Shown piece after piece: positions 6,681 to 14,283 of a DNA stretch of 14,480 bases (position 1 is its first letter; each line of letters begins with the position of its first letter). The stretch is from Magnetococcales bacterium. GTDB lineage: Bacteria > Pseudomonadota > Magnetococcia > Magnetococcales > Magnetaquicoccaceae. The DNA lies in NCBI GenBank assembly GCA_015228895.1, contig JADGCR010000037.1, positions 1 to 14,480 on the forward strand, given 5' to 3'. A program made the position numbers and the translations under genes. The notes under the pieces are model-generated. The model did not search any database. It was given only the letters and a program-made list of their open reading frames with translations, and was not told where the DNA came from.

Positions 6681-8390
6681 ATGAAACTCCGTTTTTTCCG
6701 TTTCAAGCGTATTGGCGACCGTATCCTGGTGCTGGTAGGCGTCTCCGTGTTTGCCGGTCTGATGGCGCTGTCCAATTTCCACACCGAGCGGCAGGAAACC
6801 ATGATCGTGGAGCAGCACAAACAGATCCTCTATTTCCTGACCCGCAGCGTCAACGAAGGGCTGGAGGCCATCATGCTGGCGGGCGACGCCAACATCGCCC
6901 ACGAATACGCCAGACGTTTGCAGAACATCAGCGAAATCCGCTCCTTCAAGATCATCCGCACCAACGGTCTGGAGGCTTTCAAGGACAACGACACCATCCA
7001 GGAGGTGAACAGCCGGCTGGGAGAGGAGGAGTTCTCCCCCAGGGACACCCAAAGCCGCGAGGTGGTGCTGCCCCCGGACGACCAGGATCTCTCCCGGGTC
7101 CTGGAGACCAGGGCCCAACTCACCAGAAACATCCTCGACACCGGGACCAACACCCCCTACATGACGGTATTGTCTCCCATTCTCAACAAGAAGGCCTGCC
7201 ATCGCTGCCACTCCGGCAAGCATCCGGTGCGGGGTCTGGTTCTGTTGAGTTTCTCCATGCAGGCGGTCACCGAAGGGATCCAGCAGACCCGCACCCAAAG
7301 CACCATGCTGCTCTCCATCGCCCTGTCCAGCGTCCTGGCCCTGATCATGCTGCTCATGCGCTACTCCGTGGTCCGTCCTTTGAGTCGGGTCACGGAGGCG
7401 ATGTCCGAGGTGGCCGCCGGCAACCTGCAACATCGGGTTCCGGAACTCGGCGCGGACGAGTTGGGTCGCATGGCGATGAATTTCAACCAGATGAGCGGTG
7501 AGTTGGCCAGGGTTCATCTGGGACTGAAAAACGAACAGGAAAAGCTCACCACCATCATCCTGAGCGCCCGCGAAGGCATGGTGGTCACCAATCGTCAGGG
7601 AGAGGTCGCCCTGGTGAATCCGGCGGCGGAACGGCTGCTGGAAAAAAACCGGGAGACGATCGTCGGCGAGGGCTTCACGCAGATTCTCGACGACCCGGAA
7701 TACATCAAGGCGCTCTTGGACGAGACCAACGAGAACGTTCCCTCCATGGTGGTCTACAAAGGACGGATTCTCAACATCTACGCCGCCACCATCCATATCA
7801 CCAACGGGGAACGGATCGGCTCGGCGGCGCTGATCCGCGACATCACCCAGGAGAAGAAACTCGAACGGCAACTCCGTCTGCTCTCCACCACCGACGCCCT
7901 CACCGGGCTGTACAACCGCCGCCGCTTCGACGAGGTGTTGCTGGAGGAGTGGAGCCGCTCCAAACGGTACAATCAGCACTTCGCGCTGCTGCTGTTCGAT
8001 GTGGACCACTTCAAGAAGTTCAACGATCAGCACGGGCACGATCAGGGAGACCGGGTATTGCAGGCCATCGGTCGGGTCATGCGGGAGCTGTTCCGGGATG
8101 TGGACCACCCCTGCCGGTATGGCGGGGAGGAGTTTGTCGTCGTTCTGCCCAGCACCGCCTATCCGGGTGCCAACCTGGCGGCGGAACGATTGCGCAAGAC
8201 CGTGGAGGATCTGGTCATCGACGGTCTGAAGGTCACCATCAGCATCGGGGTGGCCATTCATCCCGGTGTCGGCGCGGACCCCGCCGACATGCTGAAACAG
8301 GCGGATGTCGCCTTGTACGCCGCCAAACAGGCGGGACGCAACCGGGTGAGCTTTGCCAGTGGGTGTGAAACCGCCCTCCCGACCCCATGA
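6681..8390 (+). CDS. Diguanylate cyclase with periplasmic c-type heme sensor, HAMP, PAS and GGEEF domains
   Basis: This 569-residue inner-membrane protein should make c-di-GMP from two GTP in response to a periplasmic heme signal. TM1 is at about 14-32 and TM2 at about 208-226; the periplasmic domain between them contains KKACHRCHSGKHPVRG with a CXXCH heme c site at C173-H177 just before the second TM, as in heme-c sensor domains of Geobacter-type signalling proteins. HAMP follows at about 228-282, a PAS domain at about 283-390, and GGDEF at about 400-560. The catalytic signature is RYGGEEF (481-485) with upstream FDVDHFKKFND metal/GTP residues. The inhibitory I-site RDVD lies exactly five residues before GGEEF, so product feedback is expected. 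Start ATG 6681 has only a weak SD but is well placed for TM1. It is divergent from the heptaheme cytochrome operon and convergent with a PilZ gene. Gas, redox or cytochrome input is inferred. Confidence 0.93.
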   Translation: MKLRFFRFKRIGDRILVLVGVSVFAGLMALSNFHTERQETMIVEQHKQILYFLTRSVNEGLEAIMLAGDANIAHEYARRLQNISEIRSFKIIRTNGLEAFKDNDTIQEVNSRLGEEEFSPRDTQSREVVLPPDDQDLSRVLETRAQLTRNILDTGTNTPYMTVLSPILNKKACHRCHSGKHPVRGLVLLSFSMQAVTEGIQQTRTQSTMLLSIALSSVLALIMLLMRYSVVRPLSRVTEAMSEVAAGNLQHRVPELGADELGRMAMNFNQMSGELARVHLGLKNEQEKLTTIILSAREGMVVTNRQGEVALVNPAAERLLEKNRETIVGEGFTQILDDPEYIKALLDETNENVPSMVVYKGRILNIYAATIHITNGERIGSAALIRDITQEKKLERQLRLLSTTDALTGLYNRRRFDEVLLEEWSRSKRYNQHFALLLFDVDHFKKFNDQHGHDQGDRVLQAIGRVMRELFRDVDHPCRYGGEEFVVVLPSTAYPGANLAAERLRKTVEDLVIDGLKVTISIGVAIHPGVGADPADMLKQADVALYAAKQAGRNRVSFASGCETALPTP

Positions 8391-8402
8391 CCGTTCGCGG
8401 CT

Positions 8403-8738
8403 TCAGCGCAGATGACAGGATGAGATCTCGTTGAAAATGTGGGTGGTGATGGCATACCCCAGAATGGCGGAGTCCTTGACAATGGAAATGCCGATGCCCG
8501 CGGAGGTCCGCCGGGTCAGACGGCACTGGAACGTATACCGTTGCGCTCCCAGCTGAAGGGTTCCCTGGCCACGCAAGTCATGCTCCAGATTCAGCTCGGA
8601 CTGCACGTTGACGAAAAATCCCACCAGGCTCACATCCTGGGAGACCCCGTGACAGGTTGCGCCATTGGCGAAGGTGAAGGTCACGGGCAACTGCATGTAG
8701 TACCGTTCATGCCGACGCTTCTCCCTTCTGGCGGTCAT
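8403..8738 (-). CDS. Single-domain PilZ protein (c-di-GMP receptor)
   Basis: This 111-residue protein is essentially one PilZ domain. The c-di-GMP-binding signature is complete: RxxxR at R8-R12 within EKRRHERYY, and DxSxxG at D35-G40 (DVSLVGFFV). The beta-barrel is followed by a short C-terminal helix. The ATG at 8738 is preceded by an excellent GGAGGAG (8742-8748, minus strand), so it is preferred to an in-frame ATG at 8801. Its 3' end faces the diguanylate cyclase 12 nt away, so the two genes are convergent and could influence each other's transcription. PilZ proteins of this size usually act by binding partner proteins such as motility or polysaccharide machinery; the partner cannot be named from here. 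Confidence 0.88.
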   Translation of the reverse strand: MTARREKRRHERYYMQLPVTFTFANGATCHGVSQDVSLVGFFVNVQSELNLEHDLRGQGTLQLGAQRYTFQCRLTRRTSAGIGISIVKDSAILGYAITTHIFNEISSCHLR

Positions 8739-8980
8739 GTTCTCCTCCCTTCCCCCCGGAACGGCCACTCTCGAATCCCTTCCATGATAGGTTGGCAGCA
8801 TGTCTGAATCCCTGCGAAACCGGCTGGTTGTTGATGGATCATGTTTGGATGGCGTCTCCGCCGTTCATCCCTGAAGCTGAATAATGCAAACCGAATGCCA
8901 TGGGTTCCCCTTTTTTTATTGCCGCAAGTTCCGTATGTTACATGACTCTTATATTTGATTGTGCCGACACCGCATTCCTG

Positions 8981-9070
8981 CATTCTGGAAAACGGTCCGC
9001 GGGCTTCTCATATTCTGGAACGGCTCCGGTAACCGAACACCCTTCTCAAAATCGGGAACCGCGCCGCGGG
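8981..9070 (+). repeat. Three degenerate direct repeats at exact 30-bp spacing upstream of a promoter
   Basis: Units begin at 8981, 9011 and 9041. The first reads CATTCTGGAAAACGG, the second TATTCTGGAACGG and the third CCTTCTCAAAATCGG; the shared core is (A/C)TTCT..AA followed by CGG. Units 1 and 2 share nine of the first ten bases. Thirty bp is close to three helical turns, so a protein bound at each would sit on the same face, and the last unit ends 5 bp before the -35 element. They may be activator or repressor sites; chance similarity cannot be ruled out for unit 3. Confidence 0.4.
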
Positions 9071-9074
9071 ACAC

Positions 9075-9103
9075 TTGACACAAGCATTGGAAAAGATTAA
9101 TAT
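9075..9103 (+). promoter_or_regulatory. Sigma-70-like promoter for the EB_dh-cytochrome gene
   Basis: A consensus -35 TTGACA at 9075-9080 is followed after 17 bp by TAATAT at 9098-9103 in an AT-rich patch. The gene start is 95 nt downstream of the -10. The repeats at 8981-9070 end just before the -35. Confidence 0.6.
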
Positions 9104-9197
9104 AACAACATTTTAGACTCATGAATTCCGCTTGCACAATTATTGCATTGTGACCCTTTCCTTAACCCTTCACCTTGCCGAACACCAGGAGACCTGG

Positions 9198-10697
9198 ATG
9201 AAATATGCCCAACGCATCATGGCGTGCCTCGCGACCGCGCTCCTGCCCAGTCCGGTCAACGCCGCCGACCTGCCAGCCGACACCTACTTCTCCCTGGCGG
9301 TCACAGAGAACTCACACAACCATTACGGAGAAAACCTGCTCTTTCTGGACTTTCAGGAGCGTGCCGATCCCGCGCGCATCACCCCCCAGGTGGTCATCGC
9401 CCCCCGTGTGCCGGAGGAGTCCATCCAGGTGAACGGGGATTTGCAGGAGTGGGATCCCCGGCACTTCACCCAATTCTCCGGCAGGGTGATGAACAACTAC
9501 CCCTTGAGCGAATACCACGACGCCCGTCCTGGCGCAATCCGGGTGGCGGCGGCCTTCGACGCCCAATACGTCTATTTCGCCGTGGATTTCGAGGATGCCA
9601 ACCACGACCCCTCCATCTACCGCAAACAGTGGATCCACACCCAGGGGACGTGGCAAACCATGCCCCACCGCCCCCTTGACCCGACACGCCCGGCCCCCGT
9701 CAACGCCGCGGACCAACTGGCGGGCCAGGAGAGCGAAGACCGGGTGTTGTTCATGTTCCCCATCGTGGACCAGCAACACACCTTCCGCGACGGGGGTCTG
9801 GGGTGCGGGGCCTATTGTCATCCGAACCTCAAGGGGGCCCACGACCCCGCGCAGACCCTGATCGGCGAGGAGGTGAGCCAAATGCACACCGTCCTGCCCG
9901 ACGACCGGGCCGATGTCTGGCACTGGACCGCCACCCGCAGCAATCCGGCGCACACCACCGAAGACGCCCACATCGTCCATGCCATGGAGAACGAAAACGG
10001 TTTCAAAGAGGATCCGGGCCAATCCCCGGACCTGGACAACAACGAAAAAAAATTGCAACTGTCCAAAATCAATCAACCGGCATACGTCAACCGGGAAGAT
10101 TTCCTGGCGGGACGCTACAACCAGGCCGGTTTCATCTCCTCCCCCATCACCCTGGAAAACAGGCTGCGCATCACCCGGGAGATGACCTTCGCCGAAGGGG
10201 TCACCCTCCCCAACTCCATTTTGCGTCCCGCCACCGGCAGCCGTTCCGATGTCACCGCTTTCGGCCGCTTCGACGCCGAGACCCACCACTGGACCATCGA
10301 ATTCAAACGCAGGCGCGATACGGGCGACCCACTGGATCACGCCTTTGTCCCGGGTGTGGACGCCGCCTTCCCCACCACCCCCCCCGTCAAGCCGGGCAAT
10401 GCGCAACGGGGACAAACACTCTACCAGGAAAAAGCCTGCGCCAGCTGTCACGGGGAGAACGGCGAAGGAAAATTCACCAACGGATACTGGCTCGTCCCCA
10501 GGAACCAGCGCGCCTCCGGCACCCTGATCGCCAAAACCGCCCACATCCACCGCCCGGAACGACTGCACGCTTTGAGCTATCAACTGGTCAACAGCCAGAC
10601 CCCCCCGCCGGTCATGTCCTTCGTGCCCCTGACCCGCCAGGAGGCGGAGGATATCGGCGCCTGGTTGCAAACCCGTTTCACGCCGCGAGGACAGTAA
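9198..10697 (+). CDS. Secreted EB_dh-domain heme protein fused to a C-terminal cytochrome c
   Basis: The 499-residue product starts with a signal peptide (about 1-22, ending PVNA-ADLP). The N-terminal two thirds resembles the ethylbenzene-dehydrogenase-type heme-binding/CBM9-like beta-sandwich: IQVNGDLQEWDP, IRVAAAFDAQYVYFAVDF, EDRVLFMFPIVD and ADVWHWTATRSNP. Within it is CGAYCH (203-208), a CX3CH variant of the heme c motif. The C-terminal domain (about 400-495) is a class I cytochrome c with KACASCHGENGEG (C414-H418) and a probable Met ligand in VMSFVPL near 473. AGGAG at 9187-9191 supports ATG 9198; a frame extending to 9132 would add 22 residues before the signal peptide. It is thus a periplasmic two-centre electron-transfer protein. 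The histidine kinase gene follows after 63 nt and is probably co-transcribed. The substrate or redox partner is unknown. Confidence 0.85.
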   Translation: MKYAQRIMACLATALLPSPVNAADLPADTYFSLAVTENSHNHYGENLLFLDFQERADPARITPQVVIAPRVPEESIQVNGDLQEWDPRHFTQFSGRVMNNYPLSEYHDARPGAIRVAAAFDAQYVYFAVDFEDANHDPSIYRKQWIHTQGTWQTMPHRPLDPTRPAPVNAADQLAGQESEDRVLFMFPIVDQQHTFRDGGLGCGAYCHPNLKGAHDPAQTLIGEEVSQMHTVLPDDRADVWHWTATRSNPAHTTEDAHIVHAMENENGFKEDPGQSPDLDNNEKKLQLSKINQPAYVNREDFLAGRYNQAGFISSPITLENRLRITREMTFAEGVTLPNSILRPATGSRSDVTAFGRFDAETHHWTIEFKRRRDTGDPLDHAFVPGVDAAFPTTPPVKPGNAQRGQTLYQEKACASCHGENGEGKFTNGYWLVPRNQRASGTLIAKTAHIHRPERLHALSYQLVNSQTPPPVMSFVPLTRQEAEDIGAWLQTRFTPRGQ

Positions 10698-10760
10698 AAC
10701 GATGTCACCACGCCACTTGACGCCAAGGCGACGCCTCCTTTCAGCGGTCACGCCGGGCGT

Positions 10761-13244
10761 ATGACTCTGGCCCATCGCTTTTTCCTGTTTCTGGCCCCCA
10801 TTGTCCTGCTCATCGGGGCCTGGAACGCCGTGGTCAATTGGCTGGGCTACCAACAGGAGGTGCAATTCATCGCCCAAAAGGCCATGCAGACAGACATCCA
10901 GGATCTCCAGGTGCTGGCCAGAGACCCCATCTTCGAACGTTTCCTGCAAAACCGGACCGACGGTCAGCTCGAACAGGCCCAGCACAACCTGAAGGAGATG
11001 CGCCACCTCTTTCGGACCCAGTTGGAAAACGCCCGCAAATACGATCGCAAAGCCGACCACATGATCCTCTTTTCCCCCTCCTGGGAAGTCATGGTGTTGG
11101 AATCGGACAACGCCCAACTGAACGATCAGGAAAAGATCACCCACTCCGACATCCATGCGGAACCGTTCTTTTTCCAATACAACGATTTCTCCACACCCTA
11201 CTCCTGGCTGGACAACGATCACCACAAAACCGTGGTGGCCATTGGCCGGGATCTCAACCAGGACGGGTTGCTCACCAGGGATGAGGTGCGACTGTTTTTG
11301 CACAGCGAGTTCCTGCTGCCCATCGCCGAATTCCGGGATGAGGCGTTCAACCGCCTGATCCACAACCTCTGGATGGCTCTGGGGCAGATCGTCCTCCTGA
11401 TTCTGGCGCTCCTCTGGGCGGGCCGCTTCATCCCCCGACCGTTTCAGGAGTTCACTGGCCGCATCGCCTCCCTTGCCAGGGGCAACCTTGACCAGCCATT
11501 TCCGAAATCTTGGAGAATCAAAGAGCTGGACCTGTTAAGCCAGGCCCTCAACCGCATGGAAGAGGAACTCCGACGCCGGGAATCCCATCTGATCCAGGCC
11601 CACGACCAGGCCGAAGAGTCACGGGTCATGCTGCGCCAGGTCCTGGATACCATTCCGGTGCAGGTCTTCTGGAAGGATGCGGACTTCCGCTATCTGGGCT
11701 GCAACACCCGCTACGCCGCGCTGGCGGGCATCCGGGACCCGACGGATATCGTCAACCTGTGCGACCGGGACATGAACTGGAGCGCCTACGCCGACTCGTT
11801 CCACAGCGTGGACCGGCACGTCATGGCCACCGGCGCGAGCCATCTCAACTATCTGGAGGAGATCCACCTGAGTGACGGCAGCCAACGTTGGCTGGAGGTC
11901 AGCAAAGTCCCGCTGATCGACACCGATGGCAACATCATCGGCGTCCTGGGAGTCTCCCACGATGTCACCGAACGGCAACGCCTGGAAGAGGAACTGAAAT
12001 TCAGCCGCTTTTCCATCATGAACGCCAAGGACGCCATTTACTGGCTCGACTCCCGCGCCCGTTTCATCAATGTCAATCAGGAGGCCTGCGTCAGCCTGGG
12101 TCAAAGCCGGGAGGAGCTCCTCTCCATGACCCTGAACGACATCTCACCGGAGATGCCCGCCTCGGAATGGCCCACGCTCTGGGACACGATCACCAGACAG
12201 CGCACCCTGGTGTTCATCACCACCCACCAGCGCAAGGACCGCTCCCGCTTTCCCGTGGAGATCAGCATCAATCTTCTGGAATACCATGGCACCTCCTTTG
12301 CCATGGCCTCCACCCGCAACATCACCGAGCGCAAACTGGCGGAACAGGCTCTGCAGGAGTACGCCGAAAAACTCGAAGAGATGGTCCAGGCCCGCACCAA
12401 ACAGTTGATCCACGCGGAACGACTGGCCACCCTGGGCACCTTCTCGGCGGGCATGGCCCACGAGATCAACAACCCCAACGCCTTCATCGCCTCCAATGTG
12501 CAGTTCCTGCAACAGTACTGGAACCTGGCCCATCCGGTGCTGCTCAAACATGCCGGAGAGGACCCCTCCGGACGCCTGAGCCGCTTTCACGGGGAGATCC
12601 AGAAGACCCTGGACGGCATGTTGGATGGCAGCGCGCGCATCTCCAAGATCGTGGACAGCCTCAAGACCTATTCCAAAGGCGGCATGGAGACCGACCGGGT
12701 GGAGTGTCGCCTGGAAGACCCGGTGCGGGATGCCCACAACCTCTTGCAGCACCGCTTCCGCCAGGACAAGACCAACCTGTCGGTCCAGATACCGAAGAGT
12801 CTGCTGATTTATTGTGACCGACAACAGCTGGCCCAGGTTTTCGTCAACCTGTTCAACAACGCCCTGGACGCCCTGGAAGAGATGCGGGAACAGCAGCACA
12901 AACAGATTACGGTAGAGGGAAAACGGATCGAGCGCCACATCTGGATCTGGGTCAAGGACAATGGCCCGGGCATCCCGGAAGAGGTGATCGGCAAGATCTT
13001 CGACCCCTTCTACACCTCCAAGGGCAAAACCAGGGGAACCGGCCTGGGACTGTCCATCGTGGAGGGGATCGTGAAGGACCATCGGGGGCAGGTCACGATC
13101 TTTTCACCACCCGAACCGGGTCGGGAAACCGAGGTGGTCATCATTCTGCCGACCCTGGAGCTCTATCAGGAACTGCTGGCCAAAAAAAAACCAAACCGGC
13201 CCATCAACCCGGTCATTTCAGCCAGTCAGTGCCGGGGGCCATAG
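10761..13244 (+). CDS. Membrane histidine kinase with periplasmic EF-hand-like loop, HAMP, two PAS domains and HisKA-HATPase
   Basis: This 827-residue kinase has TM1 (about 6-27), a roughly 170-residue periplasmic sensor domain, TM2 (about 200-221), a HAMP-like linker (222-275), PAS 1 (about 285-408; VLDTIPVQVFWKDADFRYLG), PAS 2 (about 412-525), a coiled coil, and the phosphoacceptor motif FSAGMAHEINNPNAF with His567. The ATPase domain has the N-box NLFNNALDAL, G1 DNGPGIP (733-739), F-box FDPFYTSKG, and G2 GTGLGL (759-764). All catalytic motifs look intact and no receiver domain is attached, so a separate regulator is needed. The periplasmic part contains DLNQDGLLTRDE (164-175), a canonical 12-residue EF-hand calcium loop. 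ATG 10761 has no strong SD, but no other start codon lies between it and the upstream stop. The gene follows the EB_dh-cytochrome after 63 nt and its last 19 nt overlap the convergent PilZ gene. Confidence 0.93.
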   Translation: MTLAHRFFLFLAPIVLLIGAWNAVVNWLGYQQEVQFIAQKAMQTDIQDLQVLARDPIFERFLQNRTDGQLEQAQHNLKEMRHLFRTQLENARKYDRKADHMILFSPSWEVMVLESDNAQLNDQEKITHSDIHAEPFFFQYNDFSTPYSWLDNDHHKTVVAIGRDLNQDGLLTRDEVRLFLHSEFLLPIAEFRDEAFNRLIHNLWMALGQIVLLILALLWAGRFIPRPFQEFTGRIASLARGNLDQPFPKSWRIKELDLLSQALNRMEEELRRRESHLIQAHDQAEESRVMLRQVLDTIPVQVFWKDADFRYLGCNTRYAALAGIRDPTDIVNLCDRDMNWSAYADSFHSVDRHVMATGASHLNYLEEIHLSDGSQRWLEVSKVPLIDTDGNIIGVLGVSHDVTERQRLEEELKFSRFSIMNAKDAIYWLDSRARFINVNQEACVSLGQSREELLSMTLNDISPEMPASEWPTLWDTITRQRTLVFITTHQRKDRSRFPVEISINLLEYHGTSFAMASTRNITERKLAEQALQEYAEKLEEMVQARTKQLIHAERLATLGTFSAGMAHEINNPNAFIASNVQFLQQYWNLAHPVLLKHAGEDPSGRLSRFHGEIQKTLDGMLDGSARISKIVDSLKTYSKGGMETDRVECRLEDPVRDAHNLLQHRFRQDKTNLSVQIPKSLLIYCDRQQLAQVFVNLFNNALDALEEMREQQHKQITVEGKRIERHIWIWVKDNGPGIPEEVIGKIFDPFYTSKGKTRGTGLGLSIVEGIVKDHRGQVTIFSPPEPGRETEVVIILPTLELYQELLAKKKPNRPINPVISASQCRGP

Positions 13245-14032
13245 AACCGTTCCAGTTGTTGGCGCATTTCGGGCCGGGTCCGGCGCGGCAGATCGGCCCC
13301 GGATTGCAAACCGATGGCCGTCGATCGTTGCGTCATCATGTTTTGCAACCGTTTGCCATGGAGGGTGCGCACCAGTTCCCGCACTTCGGCGATCGTCTTC
13401 TCGGACAGAACCGCGAATACCAGCGCGCAGACCTTCTCCGTCGGGGACTCCCCGGACATCACGGAACGCACCACCCCATCCACGACAATCGGGGCGTGAC
13501 GGGGTTGCAGAATCTCCAGCTTGAGTTCCTCTCCAGGCTTGAGCGTCCATTCCGGGGAGACCGTGAAGCTGAATTCCATGTGGCTGATGCTGATTTTGAC
13601 CAGACGCCCATCCGAAAACACGACGGACGGGGAGGCTCCCACGCGGGTCACCCGGATGTGATCGGTGAACGAGACATCCGCGCCCAGGCGCACCTGGGTC
13701 TCCTGCAACAAGGACGCGGTCAGGGTGGCGCCGAAATGCTCCCCTTTGTCGTGCAGCTCCAGCCCGATCCCCTGCTGTGACACATGGGCCACGCGGCAGG
13801 GAAACTCCTTTTTGAGGTTGAGCACCGTCAGGCGCAGGAAACCGGTATCGCCCACCGCAACCCCGGCGGGCACACCGGTGGTGCAGAGAAACAGTCCACG
13901 CAGGGAGACATCGCGGGTAATGCCCCACAGGGACTTCCCGCCGGAGAGTTCCAACACGGCCTGATATTTGAACCAGACCCGTTCGTGTTTCCTGCGGGAT
14001 CGGGGTACGGCAGTTTCCTTTGCGTCGTCCAT
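13226..14032 (-). CDS. PilZ-domain protein with a second PilZ-like C-terminal domain
   Basis: From ATG 14032 the product has 268 residues and no signal or TM segment, so it is cytoplasmic. The N-terminal PilZ domain (about 11-95) has a complete c-di-GMP-binding signature: RRKHER with R14 and R18, and DVSLRG at D41-G46. The second half (about 113-225) resembles another PilZ-like or YcgR-N-like beta-barrel (VSFTDHIRVTRVG, LVKISISHMEFSF, LKPGEELKLEI), but lacks the RxxxR signature, followed by a basic helical tail. GGAGAG about 7 nt upstream supports this start; the frame runs back to 14146 across a promoter-like element and is not used. It is convergent with the histidine kinase and overlaps its last 19 nt. 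It likely relays c-di-GMP to a cellular target such as motility; the target is not visible. Confidence 0.85.
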   Translation of the reverse strand: MDDAKETAVPRSRRKHERVWFKYQAVLELSGGKSLWGITRDVSLRGLFLCTTGVPAGVAVGDTGFLRLTVLNLKKEFPCRVAHVSQQGIGLELHDKGEHFGATLTASLLQETQVRLGADVSFTDHIRVTRVGASPSVVFSDGRLVKISISHMEFSFTVSPEWTLKPGEELKLEILQPRHAPIVVDGVVRSVMSGESPTEKVCALVFAVLSEKTIAEVRELVRTLHGKRLQNMMTQRSTAIGLQSGADLPRRTRPEMRQQLERFYGPRH

Positions 14033-14112
14033 AATCAACTCTCCAGACCCGATGCCTTCCAGGTCACTGCGCGGCCAGGTCAAAGATTGCTTCACATGTG
14101 TATCGTGTATTC

Positions 14113-14141
14113 CATATAAAATTTTCTCACAATTCAAGCAA
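14113..14141 (-). promoter_or_regulatory. Sigma-70-like promoter for the two-domain PilZ gene
   Basis: On the minus strand TTGCTT (14141-14136) is followed after 17 bp by TATATG (14118-14113), in an AT-rich stretch about 80 nt upstream of the ATG at 14032. The remaining intergenic sequence up to 14283 also contains TATATT at 14225-14230, a possible -10 for the response regulator, with only a poorly spaced -35. Confidence 0.45.
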
Positions 14142-14283
14142 CCCATGCAAGATCATTCACGCCGTGCGAGGCATAAAATTCTTGCAGTGCGAACAATTCC
14201 CATTGGCTTTTTGATTCGATATGCTATATTGGCTATCATGATGATCAATACATTGGGAACTTGCCTTTCAGGAGCATATAGCG

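Larger units (their letters stand above)
8739..9197. other. 459-bp non-coding region between divergent PilZ and EB_dh-cytochrome genes
   Basis: No open frame here looks like a protein. The region holds the PilZ gene's leader on the left, a stretch of T/A runs around 8910-8920, a set of three 30-bp-spaced degenerate repeats (8981-9070) and a sigma-70-like promoter directed right (9075-9103). Its length and repeat content suggest a regulated promoter region. No minus-strand promoter for the PilZ gene could be placed with confidence. Confidence 0.6.

Noticed and set aside
6585..8261. 558-codon minus-strand open frame opposite the diguanylate cyclase
   Set aside because: His/Gln/Gly-rich with no domain; the plus strand has TM, CXXCH, HAMP, PAS and GGEEF in order.
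8981..9070. Repeats considered as a CRISPR array
   Set aside because: Only three degenerate units with no constant repeat and variable spacer pattern, and no cas genes nearby; a regulator site array is more likely.
8900..9100. 66-codon plus-strand frame in the intergenic region
   Set aside because: No SD, no resemblance to known proteins, and it runs through the repeats and the promoter.
9312..11363. 683-codon minus-strand open frame across the EB_dh-cytochrome and kinase genes
   Set aside because: It spans the boundary of two recognisable plus-strand genes and shows no motif; a codon-bias shadow.
14033..14146. Longer start for the two-domain PilZ protein
   Set aside because: The extra 38 codons cross a good TTGCTT/TATATG promoter and the ATG at 14032 has its own GGAGAG.
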